Positions 7,016 through 16,033 of a stretch of 26,497 nt of DNA are shown here, one piece after another. Origin of the DNA: Candidatus Neomicrothrix sp. UBA2974 (GTDB taxonomy: Bacteria > Actinomycetota > Acidimicrobiia > Acidimicrobiales > MedAcidi-G1); assembly GCA_002348705.1 (NCBI GenBank), contig DEAU01000040.1, positions 1 to 26,497 on the forward strand, read 5' to 3'. Both the position numbers and the translations under genes were made by a program. The notes beneath the pieces are model-generated. The model did no database searches. It saw only the letters and a program-made list of their open reading frames with translations, and had not been told where the DNA came from. Every line of letters begins with the position of its first letter. Within the stretch, counting starts at the first letter, position 1.

Positions 7016-8752
7016 ATGTATGACCTGCTCATCCATGGTGGAACCGTCGTCGACGGCACTGGCGCACCCGGCGTCCAAGCCGACGTCGCCGTCACCGAGG
7101 GACGCATCGCAGCGATCGGTGACCTGGTTGGCAACGACGCTCGAGAGGTGGTCGACGCCACCGGACGAATCGTGTGCCCCGGTTTCGTCGATCCCCACAC
7201 CCACTACGACGCGCAACTCTTCTGGGACCCATACGCCACACCATCCAGCCAACACGGCATCACCAGCATGGTCATGGGAAACTGCGGATTCTCCATCGCC
7301 CCCATCGGGGACGAGTCCGACGCCGAGTACCTGGCCGCCATGCTCGTCAAGGTCGAGGGCATGTCCCCAACCGCACTAGCCGAGGGCGTCGACTTCGACT
7401 GGCGAACCTTCGCCGAGTTCCTCGAACGCTTTGAAGGCAACCTCGCGGTCAACGTGGCGGGCATGGTCGGGCACAGCGCCCTGCGACGGACAGTGATGAA
7501 GAACGATGCGACCGTTCGAGAATCCACTCCGGACGAACTCGATGCCATGAAGGCACTACTGGCCGAGTCGATCGAAGCCGGCGGCCTCGGCTTCTCTACC
7601 AGTCGGTCGTTCACCCACAGCGACGGCGACGGCCTACCTGTCCCCTCTCGCACCGCTGCCGCCGACGAGGTCGAGGCCCTGTGCGCCGTTGTCGCCGATT
7701 ACGAGGGAACCACGCTGGAGTGGGTGGCCGACGGCTGCTTGAACGGCTTCCGCGATGACGAGGTCGACCTGATGGCCCGCATGTCACTAGCCGGCCGACG
7801 ACCCGTCAACTGGAACGTACTCACCGTCGACTCGGCCCGCCCCGACGACTATCGGAACCAGCTGGCCGCCTGCGAAGAGGTCGCCGCCCGAGGTGGGAAG
7901 GCCATGGCCCTGACCATGCCGGTCCTCGTTGGGATGAACATGCACTTCCACTCCTTCTGCGCCCTCTACTCGCTACCCGACTGGGGAGAGATCATGGAAC
8001 TCCCCCACGACGAGAAGATGGCTGCTCTATCTGACCCCGAGGTCCGCCGCCATCTCGAGGAGAGGGCGGCCTCACCCGAGGCGGGGGTCTTCTCCCGGCT
8101 AACCGGATGGGATCGCTACCGAATCGGCGACACCTTCTCGGATGCCAACGAAGGTCTCAAGGGCCGGCTGGTCGGAGACCTGGCCCGTGAACGCGGCATT
8201 CGCGACTTCTACTGCCTGCTGGACGTCGTCCTAGCCGATGAACTGCGAACCGTGCTGTGGCCCGGGCCAACCGACGACGACCCAGCCAGCTGGTTGATGC
8301 GTCAGGCTTGCTGGGACCACGACCACGTGATGATCGGCGGATCGGACGCAGGTGCCCACCTCGACCGCATGGCCGGAGCCAGCTACACCACCGAATGGCT
8401 AGCCGACTGCCTACGTGGTCAACAACTAGCCTCCGTTGAGGCAGCCATCGCCCACATGACGGACGTCCCCGCCCGGTTCTTCGGCCTACGCGACCGTGGC
8501 CGGATTGCTGAGGGTTGGCACGCAGACCTGGTGGTGTTCAACCCCGAAGTTGTCGGTGCCGGCGAGTTGCAACTCCGCCGCGACCTGCCCGGCGACAGCC
8601 CAAGGCTCTGCGCCGAGTCTCTGGGTGTCGAGCGGGTATTCGTGAACGGGGTCGGCACGATTGTCGACGGCCAACCACTAGGCGCCTTGCCCGGACGCGT
8701 GCTTCGATCGGGAACCGACACTGCAACGGTGCCGATCCCCGCCGACGCCTAG
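7016..8752 (+). CDS. N-acyl-D-amino-acid deacylase-type amidohydrolase (family 3)
   Basis: Cytosolic metal-dependent hydrolase of 578 aa, the usual size for the D-aminoacylase/amidohydrolase-3 family, which removes acyl groups from N-acyl-D-amino acids or opens related cyclic amides. N-terminal beta-sandwich strands (LLIHGGTVVDGTG) lead into metal site VDPHTHYD (His61, His63). GNCGF at about 88-92 includes the family's zinc-binding Cys. Late in the protein, GGSDAGAH carries the catalytic Asp, and GRIAEGWHADLVVFN returns to the sandwich. The start is leaderless-type. Its operator is shared in design with that of the amidohydrolase-2 gene at 16-17 kb. The exact substrate cannot be told; dihydroorotase- or hydantoinase-like use is less likely given the Cys motif. 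Confidence 0.85.
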   Translation: MYDLLIHGGTVVDGTGAPGVQADVAVTEGRIAAIGDLVGNDAREVVDATGRIVCPGFVDPHTHYDAQLFWDPYATPSSQHGITSMVMGNCGFSIAPIGDESDAEYLAAMLVKVEGMSPTALAEGVDFDWRTFAEFLERFEGNLAVNVAGMVGHSALRRTVMKNDATVRESTPDELDAMKALLAESIEAGGLGFSTSRSFTHSDGDGLPVPSRTAAADEVEALCAVVADYEGTTLEWVADGCLNGFRDDEVDLMARMSLAGRRPVNWNVLTVDSARPDDYRNQLAACEEVAARGGKAMALTMPVLVGMNMHFHSFCALYSLPDWGEIMELPHDEKMAALSDPEVRRHLEERAASPEAGVFSRLTGWDRYRIGDTFSDANEGLKGRLVGDLARERGIRDFYCLLDVVLADELRTVLWPGPTDDDPASWLMRQACWDHDHVMIGGSDAGAHLDRMAGASYTTEWLADCLRGQQLASVEAAIAHMTDVPARFFGLRDRGRIAEGWHADLVVFNPEVVGAGELQLRRDLPGDSPRLCAESLGVERVFVNGVGTIVDGQPLGALPGRVLRSGTDTATVPIPADA

Positions 8753-8805
8753 CAACGACCTACTGGACGATCCCGACTCGGCCAGCGTCGCCCGAGAGAC
8801 CGAGC

Positions 8806-10857
8806 TCAGCCCTCCGGCGGAGGCGGCACATCGACGCCGCCCGGAACCTGCGCGTAGTGGTCGTGGACTGCGATGAAGCGGCCCCGGCCTCCGGTGATGG
8901 ACCGGAGGTCGATCGAATACCGCAGCATCTCCGACTCGGGGACCATCGCCGTAATGACCTGATCGCCCCACCGGTCCAGATCCGAACCTTGGACGGCGGC
9001 TCGCCGCGACGACAGATCGCCCATGACGTCGCCCAAGCACTCCGATGGGATGGTCACCTCGACGGCTGATACAGGCTCCAGCACCACAGGTCGGGCTCCA
9101 GCCAACGCCTCCTGGAAGCCCAGTCGCCCCGCCATCTTGAAGCTCATTTCCGAGGAGTCGACCGCGTGGTGCTTGCCATCGAATACGGCAGCCCGTACAT
9201 CGACTACCGGGTAGCCAGATGTCCCACCGTGCGCCATGGCTTCGATGATTCCCGTCTCGACGGCCGGAATGAACTGACGGGGGATGACCCCACCGGTGAT
9301 CTCGTCTACGAATTCGAATCCGTCGCCGGCCGGCAACGGCTCGACGCGGACCCAAGCGATTCCGAACTGCCCATGGCCACCACTCTGCTTCTTGTACTTG
9401 CCCTCGGCAGAAGACGGTGCGGTGATGGTTTCCCGATAGGCAACGAGCACATCCTGGGTGTCCACCTGAACGTTGAACTTGCGCTCCAGACGGGCTACTA
9501 CGTGGCGAAGATGCGTCTCGCCAAGGCCACCCAGAAGAGTCTGGTGGGTCTCGTCGTTGCGCGTGACGGTAAGGACCGGATCCTCCTCAACGATGCGGTG
9601 CAGGGCATTGGCCAATTTGTCCTCGTCATTACGACTTCGGGCCCTCACGGCCATCGATAGCACCGGCGATGGAAATCCGATGGCTGGCGCCTCGGCCCGG
9701 CCAGATGCCGAGAGGGTGTCGCCAGTCAAAGTGCCGGAGAGTTTGGCTACCGCACCGACGTCGCCTGCCATCAGCGAATCGACGCCGACGGACTCGCTTC
9801 CCTGCAGGCTCATGACGTTCCGGAAGCGTTCATCGTCGCCGGTGCGCGCGTTCGTGAGTTGAAGGTCCCTGGAGACTGTTCCGGCCAAAACCCGGAAGTA
9901 AGACACGTGCCCCAGGTACGGGTCCACGGCCGTCTTGAAGACCTGGACCAGAGCGTCGGCCGATGGGTCGGGTTCCACTTCCACCGTTGAGCCGCCAACG
10001 GTGACCGGGATAGGGGACCGGTCGCTTGGTGACGGCCCAACCTCCACTATGTAGTTGCATAGCCGGTCGACTGCGATGGGGATGGTGGCTGACCCGCACA
10101 CCACCGGAAAGACAGTGCCCGCAGCAACGCCACGGCCTAAAACCTTCTCCAGTTCCTCAAAGCTCGGGACATCGCCCTCGAGGAAGCGCTCAAGGAGTCC
10201 GTCGTCGGCCACCACGATGTTCTCGACCAGCGAGTCGTGGATCTGATGCTCCCGCTCTTCCATTTCCTCGGGTATCTGGCCCAACTCCGCCTGGCCACTG
10301 TCATAGATCCACGCGGTGTCGGTTAGCAGGTCGGCGATGCCATGAAACGACTCCGCCTCGCCGATAGGAATCTCGAGTGGCGCTACGCCAGCACCGAAGG
10401 CTTTCTGGAGTTCGGCCAGCACCGCCTCAAAGTCGGTGTGTTCACGGTCCAGTTTGTTGACGAACACCATACGAGGCAGGTCCCGGTCAGCGGCCTGGCG
10501 CCACAGGTCAATGGTGGCGTGATCCAGCCCACTGGAGGCGTCGACTACGAATACCGCCAGGTCGGCGGCCGACATCGCTCCCACCGCCTCACCGGCGAAG
10601 TCGAAGGTGCCGGGGGTGTCCAAAAGATTGACCTTGTGGTCGTGCCATTCGAGGGTTGCCAGCGCAGTGGTGAGTGAGTGGCCGGCCTCCTTCTCCTCTG
10701 GCTCGTGGTCGCAGACTGTCGACCCGTCCTCCACCCGACCAGCCCGCGCTAAGGCCCCGGACCGATAGAGCATCGCCTCAGCCAGGGAGGTCTTCCCCGA
10801 TCCGGGTGGCCCGACAAGGACCACATTTCGGATCCGATCTGGCTCGAAGGCCTTCAC
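8806..10857 (-). CDS. Elongation factor G-like GTPase (EF-G2 type)
   Basis: Translational GTPase of 683 aa with EF-G domain order: G domain (1 to about 270), OB-fold domain II, domain III (RNDETHQTLLGGLGETHL), domain IV (GHGQFGIAWVRVEP) and C-terminal domain V (RSITGGRGRF). G1 is GPPGSGKT (16-23) instead of the AHIDAGKT-type of true EF-G; G3 DTPGTFDF and G4 NKLD are intact. The altered P-loop and shorter length mark it as the accessory EF-G-like clade found in Actinobacteria (compare mycobacterial FusA2), whose role is not settled, rather than the essential FusA, which normally sits with rpsL/rpsG. GTG start with a strong GGAGGAGGT SD. Convergent with the preceding amidohydrolase gene. Confidence 0.92.
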   Translation of the reverse strand: MKAFEPDRIRNVVLVGPPGSGKTSLAEAMLYRSGALARAGRVEDGSTVCDHEPEEKEAGHSLTTALATLEWHDHKVNLLDTPGTFDFAGEAVGAMSAADLAVFVVDASSGLDHATIDLWRQAADRDLPRMVFVNKLDREHTDFEAVLAELQKAFGAGVAPLEIPIGEAESFHGIADLLTDTAWIYDSGQAELGQIPEEMEEREHQIHDSLVENIVVADDGLLERFLEGDVPSFEELEKVLGRGVAAGTVFPVVCGSATIPIAVDRLCNYIVEVGPSPSDRSPIPVTVGGSTVEVEPDPSADALVQVFKTAVDPYLGHVSYFRVLAGTVSRDLQLTNARTGDDERFRNVMSLQGSESVGVDSLMAGDVGAVAKLSGTLTGDTLSASGRAEAPAIGFPSPVLSMAVRARSRNDEDKLANALHRIVEEDPVLTVTRNDETHQTLLGGLGETHLRHVVARLERKFNVQVDTQDVLVAYRETITAPSSAEGKYKKQSGGHGQFGIAWVRVEPLPAGDGFEFVDEITGGVIPRQFIPAVETGIIEAMAHGGTSGYPVVDVRAAVFDGKHHAVDSSEMSFKMAGRLGFQEALAGARPVVLEPVSAVEVTIPSECLGDVMGDLSSRRAAVQGSDLDRWGDQVITAMVPESEMLRYSIDLRSITGGRGRFIAVHDHYAQVPGGVDVPPPPEG

Positions 10858-10945
10858 GGCACACCTCCTCCGCCGACGGGACGGTCGTCCGCGCCGCCGG
10901 CTCCGTCCGACGTGGAGTCGCGACCGTAGCCCCCATTCACCCTTG

Positions 10946-11272
10946 GTGACCAGTGCCGCAAAGCGATCTGCAAATCAGATCCTCTTCTCCGAACCGCCAA
11001 GTCCTCGCTGATCGGGCACGATCCCCCACATCGCGGCTAGCCGTGCCTACCGTCTGGGCATCGCGCCAAACCGACGCAATTACGTCTTCGACACCTCAGC
11101 ACTTTTGATCGACTGGTTCGCCTACAGCCGGTTTGGCCTACGCGACACCGTCCTCACGGGATCCAACGGCCATTCGCTATTCACCCGCCACGAGGCGACC
11201 CGGTCCGGGCGTTGGACAATGGCCGTCACAGTCAGTGGCCCATTCGACACCGATCCCCGAAGCTTGGACTGA
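10946..11272 (+). pseudogene. Coding-like frame with one in-frame TGA; possible decayed small gene
   Basis: The 426-bp gap between the EF-G-like gene and the next gene holds one frame with coding character. From GTG at 10946 it runs 21 codons to TGA (11009-11011), then 86 more codons to TGA at 11270. By my hand count the second part has about 73% G/C at third positions and a protein-like composition (e.g. YRLGIAPNRRNYVFDTSAL, LLIDWFAYSRFGLRD). The second part has no good start of its own. I do not recognise a family. It may be a remnant, a sequencing error, or chance. The gap also holds a 6-bp inverted repeat (GATCTG/CAGATC, 10965-10981). Confidence 0.3.
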
Positions 11273-11283
11273 GGCCTCGATCG

Positions 11284-12909
11284 GTGGAGGTCCGCCGACC
11301 CTTTCCCTGGGGCGAAATGGCCTCGGTGGCGATCCCCCTGATCGCCGTATTGGTTCCGGTGGCCCGCATGATGGGCGCCAGTGCGCTGTCGATGGAGGAG
11401 GGCAACGTTCTAGCCGTCTCGGCTGGCATCCTCGACGGCCGACTCCCCCACGCCGATGTGGGCTACCTGTACGCCCCCGGCACACCGTGGACAGTGGCTG
11501 GCGCGTTCGGTGTCTTCGGCACGTCGGTAGTCGTCGAACGCATGGTGGGACTTGCCCATCGACTCCTCCTCGTCTGGGGGATTCAACGCTTGGCCCGTCG
11601 CTGGGGACTGTCCACCGCGACCTGCGCTGCACTGGCGACCTGGGCCATCCTCGCCCCCTTCGGCCTCATCGCTTACCCGTGGATGGCTGGCCTAGCCTTT
11701 CTGGCTGCCGGGACAGCGCTCACCCTTGACGGAGAAGATCGCCGAACCGCTGCGGTAGGCGCCGCCTTCTGCGGCCTCGCCATGGTCCACCAACTGGTAC
11801 TCGCCCCGGCAGCACTGCTGGTCGTGACCGCAGCGTTTATTCCGGCCGAGGAGGAGCGGAGGACACGCCTTGGCACCGGACTGGTGGCCGGCTTGTCACC
11901 GTTTCTGCTTCATCTCGTCTTGGTAGGACCAAGGGCCATGTTCGAGGGAATGGTCGTAGACCCAATCTTCCGCTTGCGAGCGGGCAGGCGCCTGCCCCTG
12001 CCTCCTGACCCGGCTGACAGTGGCGACTTCTTCGCCCGACTGGACGACTTCGTCCGCGGCCCGGAAACACTGCCCGGCCTTGACCGGCCGGCCCAGATCG
12101 CCGCACTGTTCTGGCTGTTGTTGGCCGGCACTTTTGTCCTGTGCGTAGTCGCATGGCGCTGGCGGGGCTCAGCTCGAAACCGGCTAGCCATCATGGCTGG
12201 TGTCGGCGTAGCGCTGTTACCCATGGCCCTCCAGCGACCGAGCCCCAACCACCTCAAATTCGTAGGAGCGTGGACAGTCGCCGTCGTCGTGGTCGCAGTA
12301 TCGGTGCCACTCGGCCGTTGGTTAGGGCACCGAATGCGACATGCTGCTGCCCCGATAGCACTAGTAGCAGTACTCGGCGGCCTATTCGTTGTCGCCCCCC
12401 ACCATGTGGGACGGTTCACCGCGGAGGCCTTCACCGACCGTCCCTTTGACAGGTCCACGGCGACCGTCGTCAACGACGGTCGCACCGTACCGGTGGGACG
12501 CGGCCCGGCTGCCGAGGCGATAGCCAACGAGATCTCCACGGTGGTCTCCATGGTGGACGCCCTGACCCGTCCGGGCGAACGCTTCTTCGTCGGTCCGGCC
12601 GACCTGACCCGAACCAACTATGGAGACACCTTCTTCTATTTCCTACTCCCTGACCTAGCCCCGGCAAGCAGTCACCTCGAGATGAACCCCGGTCTCGCCA
12701 ACCACTGGGACGGTGGCCTCGCCGACGACCTGGCGACAGCAGACCTTCTGGTGCTCACTCCACGATTCGACGGTTGGTCCGAGCCCAACGCCTCCGTAAG
12801 ACCGGGAGACCCGGTCGCCGCAGCCCTGGTAGCCGAAAGGTTCTGCGACATTGGCGGCACCACGACCTGGCGGCTCCTTAAGACCTGCGGTCTCCCTACC
12901 CGCCCGTAG
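11284..12909 (+). CDS. Polytopic membrane protein, GT-C glycosyltransferase-like
   Basis: About 542 aa with some ten hydrophobic segments in the first two thirds and a soluble C-terminal part of about 150 aa. The first predicted external loop carries an acidic motif (SMEEGNVLAVSAG) followed by GYLYAPGTPW, resembling the acidic catalytic loop of ArnT/PMT-type GT-C enzymes that use polyprenyl-phosphate sugars. That similarity is by eye and weak, so the enzyme call is tentative. The start is uncertain: GTG at 11284 gives a basic N-terminus before the first membrane helix; TTG 11212 and ATG 11317 are alternatives. It lies 25 nt upstream of an acyltransferase gene, so a joint role in making or decorating envelope polysaccharide is plausible. 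Confidence 0.7.
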   Translation: MEVRRPFPWGEMASVAIPLIAVLVPVARMMGASALSMEEGNVLAVSAGILDGRLPHADVGYLYAPGTPWTVAGAFGVFGTSVVVERMVGLAHRLLLVWGIQRLARRWGLSTATCAALATWAILAPFGLIAYPWMAGLAFLAAGTALTLDGEDRRTAAVGAAFCGLAMVHQLVLAPAALLVVTAAFIPAEEERRTRLGTGLVAGLSPFLLHLVLVGPRAMFEGMVVDPIFRLRAGRRLPLPPDPADSGDFFARLDDFVRGPETLPGLDRPAQIAALFWLLLAGTFVLCVVAWRWRGSARNRLAIMAGVGVALLPMALQRPSPNHLKFVGAWTVAVVVVAVSVPLGRWLGHRMRHAAAPIALVAVLGGLFVVAPHHVGRFTAEAFTDRPFDRSTATVVNDGRTVPVGRGPAAEAIANEISTVVSMVDALTRPGERFFVGPADLTRTNYGDTFFYFLLPDLAPASSHLEMNPGLANHWDGGLADDLATADLLVLTPRFDGWSEPNASVRPGDPVAAALVAERFCDIGGTTTWRLLKTCGLPTRP

Positions 12910-12919
12910 CGACGACCGG

Positions 12920-12925
12920 TAGCGT
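12920..12925 (+). promoter_or_regulatory. -10 box TAGCGT before the acyltransferase start
   Basis: TANNNT hexamer ending 9 nt before ATG 12935, suggesting an internal promoter giving a leaderless or near-leaderless mRNA between two co-directional genes. Confidence 0.4.
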
Positions 12926-12934
12926 CCCCGGGAC

Positions 12935-15151
12935 ATGGCCGACGACCGGGCACGTCCCCGCTTTTCCTACATCCCCGGCCTTGACGGCATTCGGGGCATC
13001 TGGGTGGTTATTGGACCGCTCCTGTACCACGCGGCCACGGACACCGTCTCGGGCGGCATTCTCGGCATCGACCTGTTCTTCACCCTCTCGAGCTTTCTCA
13101 TCATCTCGATCGCCTTAAACGAATTCGAGGCAACGGGTCGCATCGACCTGAAGGCGTACGCGGGCCGTCGGGCCCGGCGGTTGCTTCCAGCCCTGTTCCT
13201 GGCTCTCGGCTTACTCACCCTCTACCTGGTGCTGCTCGTCCCGCCCGACGAGTTCGCCCGCTGGACCGGGGCGATCTTCTCGACCCTGACCTACAGCGCA
13301 AACTGGTACGAGATCTTCTCCGACGTCTCGTACTTCGAAGACTTCCACCACTCGCCGCTCCGCCATGTTTGGTCGTTTTCGATCGAAGAGCAGTTCTACA
13401 TCTTCGCGCCGTTGTACTTGATCGCCGTTTTGACCCTGTTCAAGCGAAGGGCCAACACGATGCTGCTGGTCACCATGGTGATCGGAACGGCGCTGTCCAC
13501 CTGGTGGATGGGCCATCTGTACCCGGGCCACGGTGACCCATCACGCGTCTACTACGGCACCGACACCCGAGCACACTCCCTGTTCGCCGGGATCATCTTG
13601 GCCGTGGCCGTCCGAATGCACGGACCTGTTCGCTCCCGTGCCGGTCAACTGGCGTGGGTCGCCGGAGCCTACGCAGCAACTTTTTTCTTCTCATGGGCCA
13701 TCTTCGAGATATCCGAACGCGACGCATGGATGTTCGAACACGGTGGCTTTTTGATGGTTGCCGGAATCTCGTGCCTAATGATCTACGGGGTCGCCCAACC
13801 CGGAGAAGCGGCCTGGCACCGCAGGCTTCCGGCTTTCCTCTCCGCCGACGACGCCTCAGTCGCCGGCCGGATCGCGTGCGGAGCGCTCTACGCCGGGCTC
13901 TTCACCTGCGGGTGGGCAGTAGTCAGCGTTGTTCGGGGCAACACCCCGTTTGACCACTGGCCTTACCTGTTGGGCGTCGGAATCGGCTGGTTCTGGTACG
14001 GAGTAGACAGACCGCAAGTAGGCCCGCTTCACTGGTTCCTCGAGTCCTCACTAATCCGCTGGGTAGGCAAGATCAGCTACGGCCTTTACCTTTACCACTG
14101 GCCCATCTACCTGCTGGTCACGCCCACCAGGGCTGCCCGTTTGGTGCCCGGTGTCGACGCCATCGAGGGAAACAACCTGGTCTGGATCCACCTAGCACTG
14201 ACCTTCGCTGCCGCGACCGCTAGTTGGTACGTAGTCGAACAACCGGTGCTCAAGCGACGGTTCCCAATCCTGGACCGGCCCATGTCGGCGGTATCGGGCA
14301 CAGCAGCCGGAGCAGTGGCTGTGGTACTGATTCTCGTGGGCCTGCTGTGGGTTAACACCCGCCCTGCCGAAAGTGGCCCACTGTCGGCGTCGGCCAGCCC
14401 GTGCACTGAACAAGGCCTCTTGCCGCCACCCTCGGACGAACGCCTCAGGATTCTGGTGGTGGGTGACTCGGTAGCCCTGCAAATCGGCGAGGCACTGTGC
14501 GGTTGGGCAGTCGACAACCCAGACCACATGGTGGTTCTGAACGAAGCCCATCTGGGATGCGTGGTCGGCCGACACGGCCTGAAGCGAATCCCGGAAGGCG
14601 ATGAGGGCCCGGTCGGAGAGCTTTGCTCGGCTTGGAACGATCCCGTGCCAACCCACGTGATGCTGGATCCCGAGGTGGTGTCCTGGCCGGCAGCTGTTGA
14701 GGCATTCCGTCCCGACGTGGTGCTCGGCCACGTGACGGCCTGGGACGTAACCGACCGCCTCGTACCGTCTCTCGGCGACGACTGGGTGTGGGTCGGAATC
14801 CCGGCCTACGACGAATACATCTCGTCGGAGTACCGGCTTGCCAGCGAGGTCCTGGGATCAACCGGGGGGCACGTTTACTGGCTGGAGGGTGCCCACATCC
14901 GTCGCGAGATCAGACCCCAGAACCATCCTGACCGGATTGACCGACTCAACGAGTTGGTGCGCGACGCGACGGATGACCTCGATTTCGTCACCACCGTCGC
15001 CTACCGGGAGTTCATCGGAGCCAACGGCTCGACCCGGGAACGCGAAACACGCGGCGACGGAGTCCACCTGTCGGAGGCCGGCATGGCTGAGGTCCCCGAA
15101 TGGCTGCTGTCCACGGTGTTCGAAGAGACTCGCAACTGGCCGAGCGGCTGA
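12935..15151 (+). CDS. Acyltransferase-3 / SGNH fusion (OafA-like O-acyltransferase)
   Basis: 738-aa two-part protein of the OafA/OatA type, which moves acetyl or similar groups across the membrane onto cell-surface glycans. The N-terminal 450 residues are the acyltransferase-3 membrane domain: LDGIRG, catalytic-type His32, GIDLFFTLSSFLI (45-56; SSF where SGF is usual), RRLLPA, and WSFSIEEQFY (146-155). After a last helix near 460-480, an extracytoplasmic SGNH hydrolase-like domain follows, with VVGDSVA (block I, Ser nucleophile) and DGVHLSEAG (block V, Asp-x-x-His). Both catalytic centres appear intact. The upstream GT-C-like gene could supply or build the acceptor glycan. Acceptor and acyl group cannot be read from sequence. 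Confidence 0.93.
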   Translation: MADDRARPRFSYIPGLDGIRGIWVVIGPLLYHAATDTVSGGILGIDLFFTLSSFLIISIALNEFEATGRIDLKAYAGRRARRLLPALFLALGLLTLYLVLLVPPDEFARWTGAIFSTLTYSANWYEIFSDVSYFEDFHHSPLRHVWSFSIEEQFYIFAPLYLIAVLTLFKRRANTMLLVTMVIGTALSTWWMGHLYPGHGDPSRVYYGTDTRAHSLFAGIILAVAVRMHGPVRSRAGQLAWVAGAYAATFFFSWAIFEISERDAWMFEHGGFLMVAGISCLMIYGVAQPGEAAWHRRLPAFLSADDASVAGRIACGALYAGLFTCGWAVVSVVRGNTPFDHWPYLLGVGIGWFWYGVDRPQVGPLHWFLESSLIRWVGKISYGLYLYHWPIYLLVTPTRAARLVPGVDAIEGNNLVWIHLALTFAAATASWYVVEQPVLKRRFPILDRPMSAVSGTAAGAVAVVLILVGLLWVNTRPAESGPLSASASPCTEQGLLPPPSDERLRILVVGDSVALQIGEALCGWAVDNPDHMVVLNEAHLGCVVGRHGLKRIPEGDEGPVGELCSAWNDPVPTHVMLDPEVVSWPAAVEAFRPDVVLGHVTAWDVTDRLVPSLGDDWVWVGIPAYDEYISSEYRLASEVLGSTGGHVYWLEGAHIRREIRPQNHPDRIDRLNELVRDATDDLDFVTTVAYREFIGANGSTRERETRGDGVHLSEAGMAEVPEWLLSTVFEETRNWPSG

Positions 15152-15156
15152 TCCTC

Positions 15157-15179
15157 CCGATCAGGAATAGGCCGATCGG
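15157..15179. terminator. Weak inverted repeat between convergent genes
   Basis: CCGATC and GATCGG arms with an 11-nt loop in the 36-bp space between the convergent acyltransferase and HD-domain genes. Possible two-way terminator; no T-tract. Confidence 0.25.
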
Positions 15180-15187
15180 CGGACCAA

Positions 15188-16027
15188 TTAGGTCCGGTCA
15201 GCCCACCATGCGTCGAGGCGGCCCTCCAGCTCGGAACGATCCAGTTCACCCTCAGTGCGCTTGACGGCCAAGAGGTAGGCCAGAGCTTCGCCAACCTCGC
15301 GTCCCGGCCCGATACCCAGATGATCCATGATTGCCTCACCGTCCATCCCTGGCCGCTCGGCGTCTCGACGCGCCTGTTCGGCAAGTTCGGCAATCCGCGC
15401 CTCTAGGTCGTCCATCTGGATCTGGATGCCAGCAGCTCTGGCCTTGTTGCGGGTGGTGCAATCACAGCGGATGAGGTGGTTGAGGCGACCCAGCAAAGGA
15501 CCGGCATCACGGGCGTAGCGGCGCACCGCAGCGTCAGACCAGCCTTCCGCGTAGCCCTTGAATCGGCCGGACAGGCGGACCAGCTCGGCTACATCCTCCA
15601 CGAGGCCCTCCGGGTAGCCCAGGGCAGTGAGACGCTTGCGGGTCATACGAGCACCCACTGCCTCGTGGTGGCGGAAGGTCACCCCACCGTGGTCGAACGA
15701 CCGTGTCCGGGGCTTGGCGATGTCGTGGAACAACGCGGCTAGGCGGACGCTGATCTCGGCGTCAGTCTTGGCGACAACAGCCACCGTGTGGCTGAGGACG
15801 TCCTTGTGACGGTGGATCGGATCCTGTTCCATCCGCAAGGCGGACAGTTCGGGGACCAGGTGGTCCATCTCGCCAGAGTCGATGGAAGCCCACAGCCCAG
15901 GCACGCAGTCATCCTCGATCAGGATGGCGGTGAGGCGCTCCCCCGCCGACCGGTCGACCCCTCCGTCGACCGGGGGATCGGAGGGCGACGCCTGATGGAG
16001 CGTGTCCGGCGCGTCGTTCCCGCTCAT
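15188..16027 (-). CDS. HD-domain protein, CCA-adding-enzyme C-terminal half only
   Basis: 279 aa. From about residue 40 it matches the middle and C-terminal part of bacterial CCA tRNA nucleotidyltransferases of the HD type: GLWASIDSG, PELSALRMEQDPIHRHKDVLSHT, ALFHDIAKP, HHEAVGARM, then the helical tRNA-body region (IRCDCTTRN, helices rich in Glu/Ala/Arg). The HD metal ligands (His of HRHKD, HD of FHDIAKP) are present. The N-terminal polymerase-beta-like catalytic domain (GG...DxD) is missing; in its place are about 35 polar residues. It cannot add CCA by itself; a phosphohydrolase/phosphodiesterase role is possible. The start is supported by TAGAAT 6 nt upstream (leaderless). Confidence 0.85.
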   Translation of the reverse strand: MSGNDAPDTLHQASPSDPPVDGGVDRSAGERLTAILIEDDCVPGLWASIDSGEMDHLVPELSALRMEQDPIHRHKDVLSHTVAVVAKTDAEISVRLAALFHDIAKPRTRSFDHGGVTFRHHEAVGARMTRKRLTALGYPEGLVEDVAELVRLSGRFKGYAEGWSDAAVRRYARDAGPLLGRLNHLIRCDCTTRNKARAAGIQIQMDDLEARIAELAEQARRDAERPGMDGEAIMDHLGIGPGREVGEALAYLLAVKRTEGELDRSELEGRLDAWWADRT

Positions 16028-16033
16028 GGTCCG

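Noticed and set aside
6929..7255. N-terminal extension of the beta-glucosidase frame up to 7255
   Set aside because: It overlaps the divergent amidohydrolase coding region and both promoters and has no GH3 similarity; the frame is open only because of GC bias.
8753..8805. Terminator between the convergent amidohydrolase and EF-G-like genes
   Set aside because: Only a 5-bp CTCGG/CCGAG pairing with a long loop is visible; too weak to call.
10965..10981. GATCTG-CAAAT-CAGATC hairpin as part of a tRNA gene
   Set aside because: The loop lacks the U33 anticodon-loop pattern and there is no T-loop GGTTCGA or acceptor stem around it.
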